Shown here: positions 52,035 through 59,974 of the stretch, piece by piece
How the letters are laid out: the number at the start of each line of letters is the position of its first letter
How positions within the stretch are numbered: the first letter of the stretch is position 1
Source: Chloroflexota bacterium
GTDB taxonomy: Bacteria; Chloroflexota; Anaerolineae; Anaerolineales; Villigracilaceae
NCBI GenBank assembly: GCA_016223135.1
Contig: JACRPQ010000004.1
Span: forward strand, 682,001 to 746,000
DNA: 64,000 bases
Direction of reading: 5' to 3'
Program-made: the position numbers and the translations under genes
The notes under the pieces: model-generated
Told to the model about the DNA's origin: nothing
Databases searched by the model: none
The model's input: the letters and a program-made list of their open reading frames with translations, nothing else

Positions 52035-52862
52035 TTACGGCAGCCAGGGATATTTACGGAAGTTGGGTTTGCGTTTTTCGTTGTAAGCGTTGCGTCCCTC
52101 CTGACCTTCCTCGGACATGTAAAAGAGCATGGTGGCGTTGCCTGCCAGTTCCTGCAAACCAGCCTGCCCGTCGAGTTCGGCGTTGAACGCCGACTTGAGA
52201 TTGCGGATTGCCAGCGGGCTTTTCTCGAGGATTTCCTGCGCCCAAGCGATGCCCTCCTCTTCGAGCCGCTCCACGGGAACAACCTTGTTGACGAGACCCA
52301 TTTCGAGCGCTTCCTGCGCGTTGTATTGACGGCAGAGATACCAGATTTCGCGCGCCTTTTTCTGACCGACGATCCGCGCCAGATACGATGACCCAAACCC
52401 CCCATCGAACGAACCGACCTTGGGACCGGTTTGCCCAAAAACGGCATTTTCGGCGGCGATGGTTAAATCTGCAAGGACGTGCAGGACGTGTCCGCCGCCG
52501 ATGGCGTATCCTGCCACGAGCGCAATGACCGGCTTGGGCATACTGCGGATGATGCGCTGAAGTTTGAGGACGTTCAAACGCGGCACGCCGTCCTCGCCCA
52601 CGTAGCCTGCGTCTCCGCGCACCCGTTGGTCGCCGCCGGAGCAGAAGGCGTACTTGCCGTCTTTGGCGGGACCGTTGCCGGTCAGCAGGACGACGCCGAT
52701 GCGCGTATCTTCCCAGGCGTTCTCGAAGGCTTCGATCATCTCTTTAATCGTAAGGGGGCGGAAGGCATTCCGCACTTCGGGACGGTTGAAGGCAATGCGC
52801 GCCATCCCCTCCGCTTTGTGGTAGGTGATGTCTTGGTAGTCTTTGACTTTGATCCAGTTCAT
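52035..52862 (-). CDS. menB: 1,4-dihydroxy-2-naphthoyl-CoA synthase
   Basis: A 275-residue crotonase-family enzyme that closes the naphthoate ring. Diagnostic are [20 protein letters not shown], the oxyanion loop [13 protein letters not shown] and the C-terminal [20 protein letters not shown] block (seen here as [20 protein letters not shown]). ATG 52862 is the family start. Confidence 0.96.
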   Translation of the reverse strand: MNWIKVKDYQDITYHKAEGMARIAFNRPEVRNAFRPLTIKEMIEAFENAWEDTRIGVVLLTGNGPAKDGKYAFCSGGDQRVRGDAGYVGEDGVPRLNVLKLQRIIRSMPKPVIALVAGYAIGGGHVLHVLADLTIAAENAVFGQTGPKVGSFDGGFGSSYLARIVGQKKAREIWYLCRQYNAQEALEMGLVNKVVPVERLEEEGIAWAQEILEKSPLAIRNLKSAFNAELDGQAGLQELAGNATMLFYMSEEGQEGRNAYNEKRKPNFRKYPWLP

Positions 52863-52898
52863 GGTGCCTCTTATGGTTACGGGTTTGAAATTTACAAT

Positions 52899-52946
52899 CT
52901 GCCTGCTCACTGCTCACTGATCACTGATCACTGTTTACTGATCACT
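52899..52946. repeat. GATCACTGATCACT-type tandem repeat
   Basis: CTGCTCACTGCTCACTGATC followed by ACTGATCACTGTTTACTGAT. It is the reverse complement type of the 41577-41626 repeat. The menD stop codon and last few residues lie within it. Confidence 0.72.
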
Positions 52947-54691
52947 ATCTTTTTCACTCGCTGTATGAATTCCTTCCTCAACGTCTCAAACTTCGCCGCA
53001 TCGCTGGGGATTTCGATGATGGTTGAGCGTTCGGAGCGAAGCGCGGTTTGCAGCGCCGCTTGCAATGAGCGGCGTTCGACGCGGGCATAGTCAATGCCGT
53101 ATAGTTTCGCGGCATGTTCGAAGGTCAAGCCGTGCGGGGCGGCGAAGAGTTCGGTGAAGGGCGGCTCGAATTGTGCGATGGGCAGGCGCTGGAAAATGCC
53201 GCCGCCGTTGTTGTTGATGACGATCATCGTGGCGTGGATGCCATGACGTGCAATTGCCAGCAGTCCGTTCATGTCGTGATAAAAGGATGTGTCGCCGCTG
53301 ACGAAGACCAAGCCCGGCAAATGCGCGGCGGCGCCGAGCGCGCTGGAGAGCGTGCCGTCAATGCCGCTGGCGCCGCGGTTGGCGAAGACTTGCACAGGAG
53401 TACGGCGCGGCTGTGCGAACTGGTCGAGGTGGCGGATGGGCAAACTGTTGGCAGTGTACAGTCCGCCGCCGGGCGGGAGCTGCTCCAGCACATCGGGCAG
53501 AATGCCGCCCTCGAAATCTGCCTCGGCGCGCAGAAGGTTGACCTCATCCCACACGTTTTTTTCGAGTTCCTGCCAGGCGCGCAGCCAATTGTTCGGTTGA
53601 ACAGGTTGACGCTCCAAATGGCGTACTACCTCTTCGCAAATTAAGAGCGGGTCCACCCACATGGAATGCGTCACGCGGAAACGGTCATCCCGCCAGCGTT
53701 TGGTTTCAGAGATGTGGATTTGCGGGATATGCTCAAGGCTGTCGAGATAATCGGATAAGGCGTTGCTGGTGGGAACGTCGCCGAAGCGCAGGATCAATTG
53801 CGGGCGCAGGGATGCGCCTGCGAATGGCAGAAACGCGTCGTAGCCGCCGATGATGTGTTCGTTGACATGCGCGCCAAATCTCAGACCTGAAAGCGCGTCG
53901 GCGAGGACGGGGTAGCCTGTCTGTGCAGCGAGTTCGGTGAGGCGCGCCGGGAAATTTCCAGCGGGACAGCGCGGTCCGCAGACGATGAGTCCGCGCGGGG
54001 AGGCGGCGATGGCGCGGCTCAGGAAGTCGGATTGCTCTTGGGCAGGGAAAAGTTTGGGACGGGAAAAGGTCAGTTGGGCAGGAGCAGTTTCGAGCGCGGA
54101 AAGAAGCGTTGAGTCCATCCACGCGGGCAGGTCGGCTGGAACGTCCACAGGTTCGAGCGGTTTGCGAAAGGAGATGTTCAAGTGAACGGGTCCGGGCAAT
54201 GGCGATTGCGAAGTCTCCCATACGCGCGCGGCGAGGGTTTGCAAATAGCGAAGAAGGTGTTTGGAAAAGTTCGCCTCGGGCGCGGGAACATCCACAAACC
54301 AGCGGACGTGGCTGCCGAAAAGTTTAATCTGGTCAATGGTTTGGTTGGCGCCGCTCTCGCGCAGTTCGGCGGGACGGTCGGCGGTGAGGACGAGGAGCGG
54401 GACTTCGCTGTAATTGGCTTCGACGATGGCGGGGAAAAAATTGGCGGCGGCTGTGCCGGAAGTGCAAACGAGCGCAACGGGGCTGCGGCTGGCGCGGGCA
54501 AGCCCAAACGCAAAGTAGGCGGCGGAGCGCTCGTCGCTGTGGACGTAGAGGCGAATGCCGCTTTCGGCGAAGGCGAGCGCCAGCGGTGTGGAGCGCGAAC
54601 CCGGCGCGATGCAAACCGCGGCGAGACCCAGTTTTTTCAACTCGGTGACGAGAATGCCCGCCCAGAGCGTGTTGCGGTTGGCGGTGTTCAT
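52928..54691 (-). CDS. menD: SEPHCHC synthase MenD
   Basis: A 587-residue thiamine-diphosphate enzyme that joins isochorismate and 2-oxoglutarate. It has APGSRSTPLALAFAE, the ThDP glutamate in SDERSAAYFAFGLAR, FANRGASGIDGTLSSALGAA and VINNNGGGIF. ATG 54691 overlaps the menF stop as ATGA. The final residues VISKQ and the stop are repeat-encoded. Confidence 0.95.
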   Translation of the reverse strand: MNTANRNTLWAGILVTELKKLGLAAVCIAPGSRSTPLALAFAESGIRLYVHSDERSAAYFAFGLARASRSPVALVCTSGTAAANFFPAIVEANYSEVPLLVLTADRPAELRESGANQTIDQIKLFGSHVRWFVDVPAPEANFSKHLLRYLQTLAARVWETSQSPLPGPVHLNISFRKPLEPVDVPADLPAWMDSTLLSALETAPAQLTFSRPKLFPAQEQSDFLSRAIAASPRGLIVCGPRCPAGNFPARLTELAAQTGYPVLADALSGLRFGAHVNEHIIGGYDAFLPFAGASLRPQLILRFGDVPTSNALSDYLDSLEHIPQIHISETKRWRDDRFRVTHSMWVDPLLICEEVVRHLERQPVQPNNWLRAWQELEKNVWDEVNLLRAEADFEGGILPDVLEQLPPGGGLYTANSLPIRHLDQFAQPRRTPVQVFANRGASGIDGTLSSALGAAAHLPGLVFVSGDTSFYHDMNGLLAIARHGIHATMIVINNNGGGIFQRLPIAQFEPPFTELFAAPHGLTFEHAAKLYGIDYARVERRSLQAALQTALRSERSTIIEIPSDAAKFETLRKEFIQRVKKIVISKQ

Positions 54692-56016
54692 GCCGGCTCC
54701 CCTTGCATGGCGTTGAGCAGGAAGCGGATTTTCAAACCCGTCTCGTCCCATTCTTTTTGCGGGTCTGAATCGGCGACAATGCCTGCGCCGCCAAAGATGG
54801 TTGCCGTATTCTCCCGGAATATCCCCGAACGGATCGCAACGACAAAGTCGCCGTTCCCGTTTGCATCCACCCAGCCGACGGGAGCCGCATACCAGCCGCG
54901 CTCGAAGCCTTCCAATTGGCGAATGGCGCGCAGCGCAGCCTCGCGCGGTACGCCGCCGACTGCGGGCGTGGGATGCAGCGCGGCGACGATATTGAGAATA
55001 TTGTAAGGAGGCTTCAGCGTGCCGCTGATGTCTGTGCGGAGATGCTGAATGTTGGGCAGGCGCAATAGTTTCGGCGCCGAGTCCATGTGAAGCGATAGCA
55101 CAAACGGCAACATGGTTTCGCGTATTTGCTCGAGGACGAAGGTGTGTTCGCTTTGGTCCTTGGCAGAGTGAAGCAGATGCCCGCCGAGCGTTTCGTCTTC
55201 GGCGGGGGAGCTGCCGCGGCGGATGGAGCCTGCAATTGCGGCTGTGGCGAAATTCCCGCCGGTTACCGAGACCAGCCTCTCCGGCGTCGCGCCTGCAAAC
55301 GTAATTCCAGGCATGAATTCAAACAGAAAGCGAAAACATTCCGCGCACGATTCGCCCAGGTATTCCAACAGCGCAGGAACGTCGAGCGGGCGGTTGCCGT
55401 GCGCCTGCAGCGGGCGAGCCATGACCACCTTTTTTAGCATTCCGCCGCGAATCATTTCGATGGATTGGCGGACGCTGTTTTCCCATTCCGCGCGGGATGT
55501 TTCGAGACTGGTAATTTCATCAGGAACGGACGGCGGCGGAAGGACGGTGGACTCCATGCGCTCGATGAACGCTTCGGCTGCGCGGCGGGCGCGGCGGGAT
55601 GTGACTGTCAGCGCTTCATTCTCCGCCGAGGCTTGATTCACCGAAAAGAAATACTCGGCGCCGACGCGGATTACCGCATAGCGCGGCAGCACGAGCGCGG
55701 CTGATGGAAAGGAGTCCCAGATGCCGCCCTGGATTTGATCGAAAAATGCGCCGCCGCCGAGCAGGATGGGGGGCGGTACGGCGTCTGATGCGTTGACGCA
55801 GACGATGCGCTGAAAAAAATCTCCCAGCGCCGCCGCCAAATTTGAAAAACGTCCCGATCCATTGCGGGAGATTTGCGCGGCGATGCCCAGCCCGGCAATG
55901 GCTGCGGCGGATTGACTGCTCTCGAAGTAAAAGCGTTCCATGCCGCAGCCGAGACGCAGGAACTCCGTCAGTTTCTGCGGGCGATAGGGGATGGTGTAGT
56001 TGACGATGCGATTCAA
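54688..56016 (-). CDS. menF: isochorismate synthase
   Basis: A 442-residue chorismate-utilising enzyme. It has ATAAIAGSIRRGSSPAEDET, the LGGHLLHSAKDQSEH metal-binding block, HPTPAVGGVPREAALRAI and the C-terminal GGAGIVADSDPQKEWDETGLK. The start is a TTG at 56016 with AGGAGA seven bases before it. It opens the operon menF-menD-menB-menE-aroF-menH. menC is not present here. Confidence 0.94.
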   Translation of the reverse strand: MNRIVNYTIPYRPQKLTEFLRLGCGMERFYFESSQSAAAIAGLGIAAQISRNGSGRFSNLAAALGDFFQRIVCVNASDAVPPPILLGGGAFFDQIQGGIWDSFPSAALVLPRYAVIRVGAEYFFSVNQASAENEALTVTSRRARRAAEAFIERMESTVLPPPSVPDEITSLETSRAEWENSVRQSIEMIRGGMLKKVVMARPLQAHGNRPLDVPALLEYLGESCAECFRFLFEFMPGITFAGATPERLVSVTGGNFATAAIAGSIRRGSSPAEDETLGGHLLHSAKDQSEHTFVLEQIRETMLPFVLSLHMDSAPKLLRLPNIQHLRTDISGTLKPPYNILNIVAALHPTPAVGGVPREAALRAIRQLEGFERGWYAAPVGWVDANGNGDFVVAIRSGIFRENTATIFGGAGIVADSDPQKEWDETGLKIRFLLNAMQGEPA

Positions 56017-56057
56017 ACTGATTCTCCTGCATGTGATTGTTCAGGACAAAGAGTCTG

Positions 56058-56172
56058 GACTTACGCAAAATTGCTTTCTTGTCCGCTAATCTGCGCCAAT
56101 CTTCGCGAATTTTGAACGAGTTAGCGCAGAGTAGTGAAGATTGGTGGATTAAATTTACGTTTTGCGTAAGTC
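56058..56172. mobile_element. family-B MITE-like element, full copy
   Basis: 115 bp, exactly the length of the 48153-48267 copy. Ends are GACTTACGCAAAA and TTTTGCGTAAGTC, perfect inverted repeats. Flanks CAAAGAGTCTG and AAGAGAGTTTC share 7 of 11 bases. The right end encodes the TetR protein's last residues DLRKT and its stop. Confidence 0.75.
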
Positions 56173-56796
56173 AAGAGAGTTTCTTTCAAATTCTCGAATC
56201 CGTTCCTCCGCCACGCCAATGCTCTGCAAGAACATTCTCCGCAGCACCAGCAGCGAGCGGACTGGTTCGGGCTGGTCTGTGTAAACCCAGCGCAAAACGA
56301 TTTCGTTCAGCGCGCCCATCCAAGCGCAGGCGATAACCTCCGTGTCCATTGGCTGGATGCTTCCCTCGGCAATCGCCTCGTCCAAATTATCTTTGATGAT
56401 CTTGATGAAACGGTCATTAACGGCGCGGCGCTTTTCCTCGAAGATATGTCCCAGCCCTGTGGCTTGCACCAGCGCTATCTTGGCGAGGCTGCGATATTGC
56501 CCGAAGATTTCCAAACAGACGCGCAGCGCCAAATCAAGGCGCGCCACGCCGGAGGTCTCAGCCTGGAGGCGGGCGCGCAGGCGATTTTCGAGCACGTCGG
56601 CAAAGGTATCCACCAGCGCGAGGAAAATATCCTGCTTGCTGGGGAAATAGAAGTAAAACGAGCCTTTGGAGGTGTTGGACTCAGCCACGATGTCGTCCAC
56701 TTTGGTATCGTGGTAGCCCTTGCTCGCAAAAACGCTGACCGCGGCTTCGAGAATACGCTCGCGGGTTTCCTGGGAGGGGGTGGGGGGTGGCGTCAT
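56155..56796 (-). CDS. TetR-family transcriptional regulator
   Basis: A 213-residue repressor. The helix-turn-helix is ILEAAVSVFASKGYHDTKVD followed by SNTSKGSFYFYFPSKQDIFL. ATG 56796 is chosen, with GGAG at five bases. The target is unknown; the F420-linked operon upstream on the same strand is a neighbour candidate. The C-terminus (NSLDLRKT) is truncated or extended by the repeat. Confidence 0.9.
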   Translation of the reverse strand: MTPPPTPSQETRERILEAAVSVFASKGYHDTKVDDIVAESNTSKGSFYFYFPSKQDIFLALVDTFADVLENRLRARLQAETSGVARLDLALRVCLEIFGQYRSLAKIALVQATGLGHIFEEKRRAVNDRFIKIIKDNLDEAIAEGSIQPMDTEVIACAWMGALNEIVLRWVYTDQPEPVRSLLVLRRMFLQSIGVAEERIREFERNSLDLRKT

Positions 56797-56855
56797 GTAC
56801 ACTCCGGGTATCGGCAGACGTTCTCTAACGTTCGCCTGGCTGACAGTGTAACGCT

Positions 56856-56873
56856 AGACTGACCAGTCGGTCT
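56856..56873. promoter_or_regulatory. candidate TetR operator
   Basis: AGACTGACCAGTCGGTCT is an imperfect 9+9 palindrome (7 of 9 pairs), of the GACCGACTGGTC type bound by many TetR/AcrR regulators. It lies 60 bases before the tetR start. Confidence 0.65.
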
Positions 56874-56902
56874 ACGGCGGAGAAGGATAACCGGAGCAAA
56901 AA

Positions 56903-56922
56903 GCCGCGTCAAGTGACGCGGC
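56903..56922 (-). terminator. terminator of the hybrid kinase-F420 operon
   Basis: GCCGCGTCA and TGACGCGGC with a 2-base (effectively 4-base) loop, followed on the minus strand by TTTTTGCTCC. It lies 49 bases after the LLM-protein stop. Confidence 0.85.
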
Positions 56923-56971
56923 TCATGTTAATCGGATGACAGTAACCTGCAAAAAGTAACTGCCGCCTTTG

Positions 56972-57970
56972 CTAACTTTGTGCAAACGTGTCAATCAGCA
57001 GTTTGAAATTCCCGCCGACGGGGTACAGGATGGGGCAGGTGCATCCGCGTTTCTTGTACTCTTCCACTTTGGCTTTCGCTTCGGCGGGCGTTCCCGAAGC
57101 GGTGATTTTTAGAACGAGTTCGTCGGGGACGAGGTCCTTGGCTTTCAGCACCTGTTCCTTGGTGGCGGGCCAGCCCAAAATGGACTGAATCTCATGAACC
57201 ACCTCATCCGAGACGTTCGACGCTTTGGCGATGTGCGGCTGTTGGGCAATGTATTGGCACAACAACATCTTCGAGTAATCAATCGCCTTGTCGTGATCCT
57301 CATCCACCGAGCAGACGATAAGTTGAGGGCGGTCGAAATCCTCCATCCTGCGCCCCGATTTTTTCAAGCCGTTATACAGCAGTTCCATGGCTTTATCGTT
57401 GTATTCGGGGGCAACGCAGTAGTTCAGCACCGCGCCGTCAGCCACTTCACCTGCCAATTCCATCATCTTGTCGCCTGTTGCGCCGATCATGATGGGCACG
57501 TTGCGCGGTTCGCGGCGTCCGTACACCACATCCAACTCGATGCCGCTAACGTGGATGAATTCGCCGTCGAAGGTGACGCGCTCCATGTTGAGCAATTTCT
57601 TCATCACGATGACCGTTTCCTTCATGGCAGTGAGCGGCTTTTTGCGGTCAATGCCCACGTTTTTGGCGAGCGGATCCCACCAGGCGCCCAGCCCACAGAT
57701 GATGCGGTTGGGGGCGAGGTCGTCCAGCGTCAGGAAGGTGGCGGCTAACAATCCGATGTTACGAGTCCAATTGTTGATTACGCCCGAACCGACTTTGATC
57801 CGATTCGTCACCGCCGCATACGCGGCCATCGGCACAATCGCATCGCGCACCAGCCGCGACTCTGCCTGCCAGACCGCCTCAAATCCCTTTTCCTCGGCGT
57901 AACGGGCATATTCCAGCCCATCCCTCAGGTCATGCGAATCCTGCAAATACAATGCAACCCGTTCTGTCAT
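56972..57970 (-). CDS. LLM-class F420-dependent oxidoreductase
   Basis: A 332-residue luciferase-like monooxygenase-family enzyme of the F420 branch resembling methylene-tetrahydromethanopterin reductase. It has [37 protein letters not shown] and [20 protein letters not shown]. Placement directly after cofC and cofD supports F420 rather than FMN. Substrate unknown. Confidence 0.88.
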   Translation of the reverse strand: MTERVALYLQDSHDLRDGLEYARYAEEKGFEAVWQAESRLVRDAIVPMAAYAAVTNRIKVGSGVINNWTRNIGLLAATFLTLDDLAPNRIICGLGAWWDPLAKNVGIDRKKPLTAMKETVIVMKKLLNMERVTFDGEFIHVSGIELDVVYGRREPRNVPIMIGATGDKMMELAGEVADGAVLNYCVAPEYNDKAMELLYNGLKKSGRRMEDFDRPQLIVCSVDEDHDKAIDYSKMLLCQYIAQQPHIAKASNVSDEVVHEIQSILGWPATKEQVLKAKDLVPDELVLKITASGTPAEAKAKVEEYKKRGCTCPILYPVGGNFKLLIDTFAQS

Positions 57971-58016
57971 AGCATCTCCTTAATTTGTTGAGCAAGTCTT
58001 AGACTTTCCCTACTAT

Positions 58017-58628
58017 TCACACCGCGCCGCTCTTTTCGAGCTCCCGAACAATTTCAAGGTCTTCCGGCATGTCGAGGTCCAAGCCCAAAGACGGCAGGTC
58101 CACGATTTCGAGCCGCGCGCCAGCACGCTTTGCCCGCTCACAGTGCCGCTGAAAGGAATTCTCGCCGAAATCGTACTCGATCAATCCCGAGGGCGAAATC
58201 AACAGCGCATTCGTTCCTTTCTTGTGCCGGTCTGGAGCGATGACCACCACCGGCGGCTCGACTGCCTTTTCGATTAATGTTAGCACATCCGCACGCGAAA
58301 TCAAAGGCAGGTCAGCCGGCAGGATCAACACCCCGCGCGTGGCATGGATTTGCGCTACCACCGTAGCGCGGGCAAGCGCCGTGTTCAGTTCGGGCTGACC
58401 GTCCTCGCGCACCGTGCGCGCGCCGTATTGGCGGGCAACCGCCAGGGCGTGCGGGTCACGGCTGATGACCAGCACCTGCTCCAACTCCTTGATGTCTTTC
58501 AATGTATCCAAGGTGTGCTGTAACAACGCTTGATTCAATTCCGCCCGTTCCTCTTCCGATAATGCTCCAGCCAGACGCGACTTTCCTCGGCGCAATGGCT
58601 TCACAGGCACAATCGCCCAAATCGTCAT
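58017..58628 (-). CDS. cofC: 2-phospho-L-lactate (or PEP) guanylyltransferase
   Basis: A 203-residue nucleotidyltransferase of F420 synthesis. It has IVPVKPLRRGKSRLAGALSE at the start, LILPADLPLI and VVIAPDRHKKGTNALLISPS. It overlaps cofD as ATGA and should supply the activated phospho-acid that CofD attaches to Fo. Whether lactate, PEP or 3-phosphoglycerate is used is open. Confidence 0.94.
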   Translation of the reverse strand: MTIWAIVPVKPLRRGKSRLAGALSEEERAELNQALLQHTLDTLKDIKELEQVLVISRDPHALAVARQYGARTVREDGQPELNTALARATVVAQIHATRGVLILPADLPLISRADVLTLIEKAVEPPVVVIAPDRHKKGTNALLISPSGLIEYDFGENSFQRHCERAKRAGARLEIVDLPSLGLDLDMPEDLEIVRELEKSGAV

Positions 58629-59602
58629 ATCGCCTCTCTTATAAAATTTACGACTTCGCTTGCCAATTGCATTCTATCATCAAGACTCTGCATCAGCGTG
58701 TTGGTTACGAGAACACGCATATTCAAACCCCGCACCTCTTCTCGCAGTTGCGCATCCGTCTCATCCATCACGAACCCTGTCAGCAAAGCGCCGTAATGTT
58801 TTGCCACTGCCAATGCCGAAGGTTCGATGCCAAGTTCGGAAAACATCTTTGCAGCCGGTCCTTTCACGGTTTGCCCGCCGATGATGGGAGACACTGCCAC
58901 CCTCACCCCTTCCCCCCATCCCCCCTTCCCCTCTCCCAAAGGGAGAGGGGAAGGGGGGCGCAGGGGGGATAGGGTGAGGGAAAGGACGCGCAAAATGGGA
59001 TCAATGCTCACCCAGGGATTCGACGGGCAAATGACGACCGCCTCCGCCGACTGGAGCGCTTCGCGCGTACCCGGGGCTGGTTCGGCAACATCAGCCCCTT
59101 CAAATCTGAAGCCTTTGACTCGCGGCTCGCACTTGCGATGGACGAAATATTCCTGAAACGGCAAATCTCCCTCCTCCGTTTCGACGATAGTCCGCACAGG
59201 CTGGTCGCTCATTGGCAGGACGGTGTGCTTCACACCCCAGGCTTTGCAGAAGTCGCGGGTAATTTGGCTGAGCGTTTGTCCCTCTTTGAGCCGCCGCGTC
59301 CGTTCGATGTGCGTGGCGAGGTCGCTGTCGCCCAGGTTAAACCAATCCGGCGCGCCGAGGCGTTTGAGATTCGCCATGGCATTCCATGTCTCATTGGCTC
59401 TTCCCCAGCCCGTTTGAGGGTTGGCGAGTCCCGCCAGGGTGTAGCAGACGGTATCCAAATCGGGGCAAATATAAAGCCCGAGATGTTCAAAGTCATCGCC
59501 GGTGTTAACGATGATGGTCAAGTCTTCGGGAGGGAGAATCTGAGCGAGCCCGTGGGCGAGTTTCGCTCCGCCGACCCCGCCGGCGAGGGCAGTGATGCGC
59601 AT
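58625..59602 (-). CDS. cofD: 2-phospho-L-lactate transferase
   Basis: A 325-residue enzyme forming F420-0 or dehydro-F420-0 from Fo. It has ALAGGVGGAKLAHGL, VNTGDDFEHLGLYICPDLDT, WFNLGDSDLATHIERT, and the C-terminal VSPIIGGQTVKGPAAKM. Residues about 208-235 (from TLSPLRPPSPLPLGEG onward) are encoded by a long CT/GA palindrome between the usual PSNPWVSIDPIL and VAVSPII blocks. fbiC and fbiB are not in the window. Confidence 0.92.
   Translation of the reverse strand: MRITALAGGVGGAKLAHGLAQILPPEDLTIIVNTGDDFEHLGLYICPDLDTVCYTLAGLANPQTGWGRANETWNAMANLKRLGAPDWFNLGDSDLATHIERTRRLKEGQTLSQITRDFCKAWGVKHTVLPMSDQPVRTIVETEEGDLPFQEYFVHRKCEPRVKGFRFEGADVAEPAPGTREALQSAEAVVICPSNPWVSIDPILRVLSLTLSPLRPPSPLPLGEGKGGWGEGVRVAVSPIIGGQTVKGPAAKMFSELGIEPSALAVAKHYGALLTGFVMDETDAQLREEVRGLNMRVLVTNTLMQSLDDRMQLASEVVNFIREAI
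58898..58980. repeat. family-H CT-rich palindrome inside cofD
   Basis: Arms CCTTCCCCTCTCCC and GGGAGAGGGGAAGG around AAA, with outer CCCTCACCCC and GGGTGAGGG. It is in frame and absent from normal CofD. Confidence 0.82.
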
Positions 59603-59625
59603 GATGCGGCGATTTCCTCCTCTTT

Positions 59626-59973
59626 TTATTTTGCCAGCCGGTCTTTCAATTGTGTTTCTACCTGTTGGTATTCCCGAACCGCTTGGGAGAGCATGGCTTC
59701 CAGAGCGGCGGCATCCAGCGTATTCCCTTGCAATTCCATCGTTTCGCAAAGTTGACGCAAGTCATTCGCGCCCACCGTCGCCGAGTTGGATTTGAGCGTA
59801 TGCGCGGCGCGCACGAACTCTGTCCGTTTTCCGGCGGCGATGAGCGTTTTCATCTCTTCCAGAGCTTGGGGTGCGCTTGCCAGAAAGGTTTGCACGATGT
59901 CGGCAATAAACGCATCGGCGTCCTCTCCCATGAACTCGCGGTATTTTTCGAACGCAGAGGGGTCCAACGGCAT
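59626..59973 (-). CDS. histidine phosphotransfer (HPt) protein
   Basis: A 115-residue single HPt domain with the phosphorylated histidine in RAAHTLKSNSATVG. It begins one base after the hybrid kinase stop and so probably relays phosphate from that kinase's receiver domains. Its final target regulator is not adjacent. Confidence 0.92.
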   Translation of the reverse strand: MPLDPSAFEKYREFMGEDADAFIADIVQTFLASAPQALEEMKTLIAAGKRTEFVRAAHTLKSNSATVGANDLRQLCETMELQGNTLDAAALEAMLSQAVREYQQVETQLKDRLAK

Positions 59974-59974
59974 G

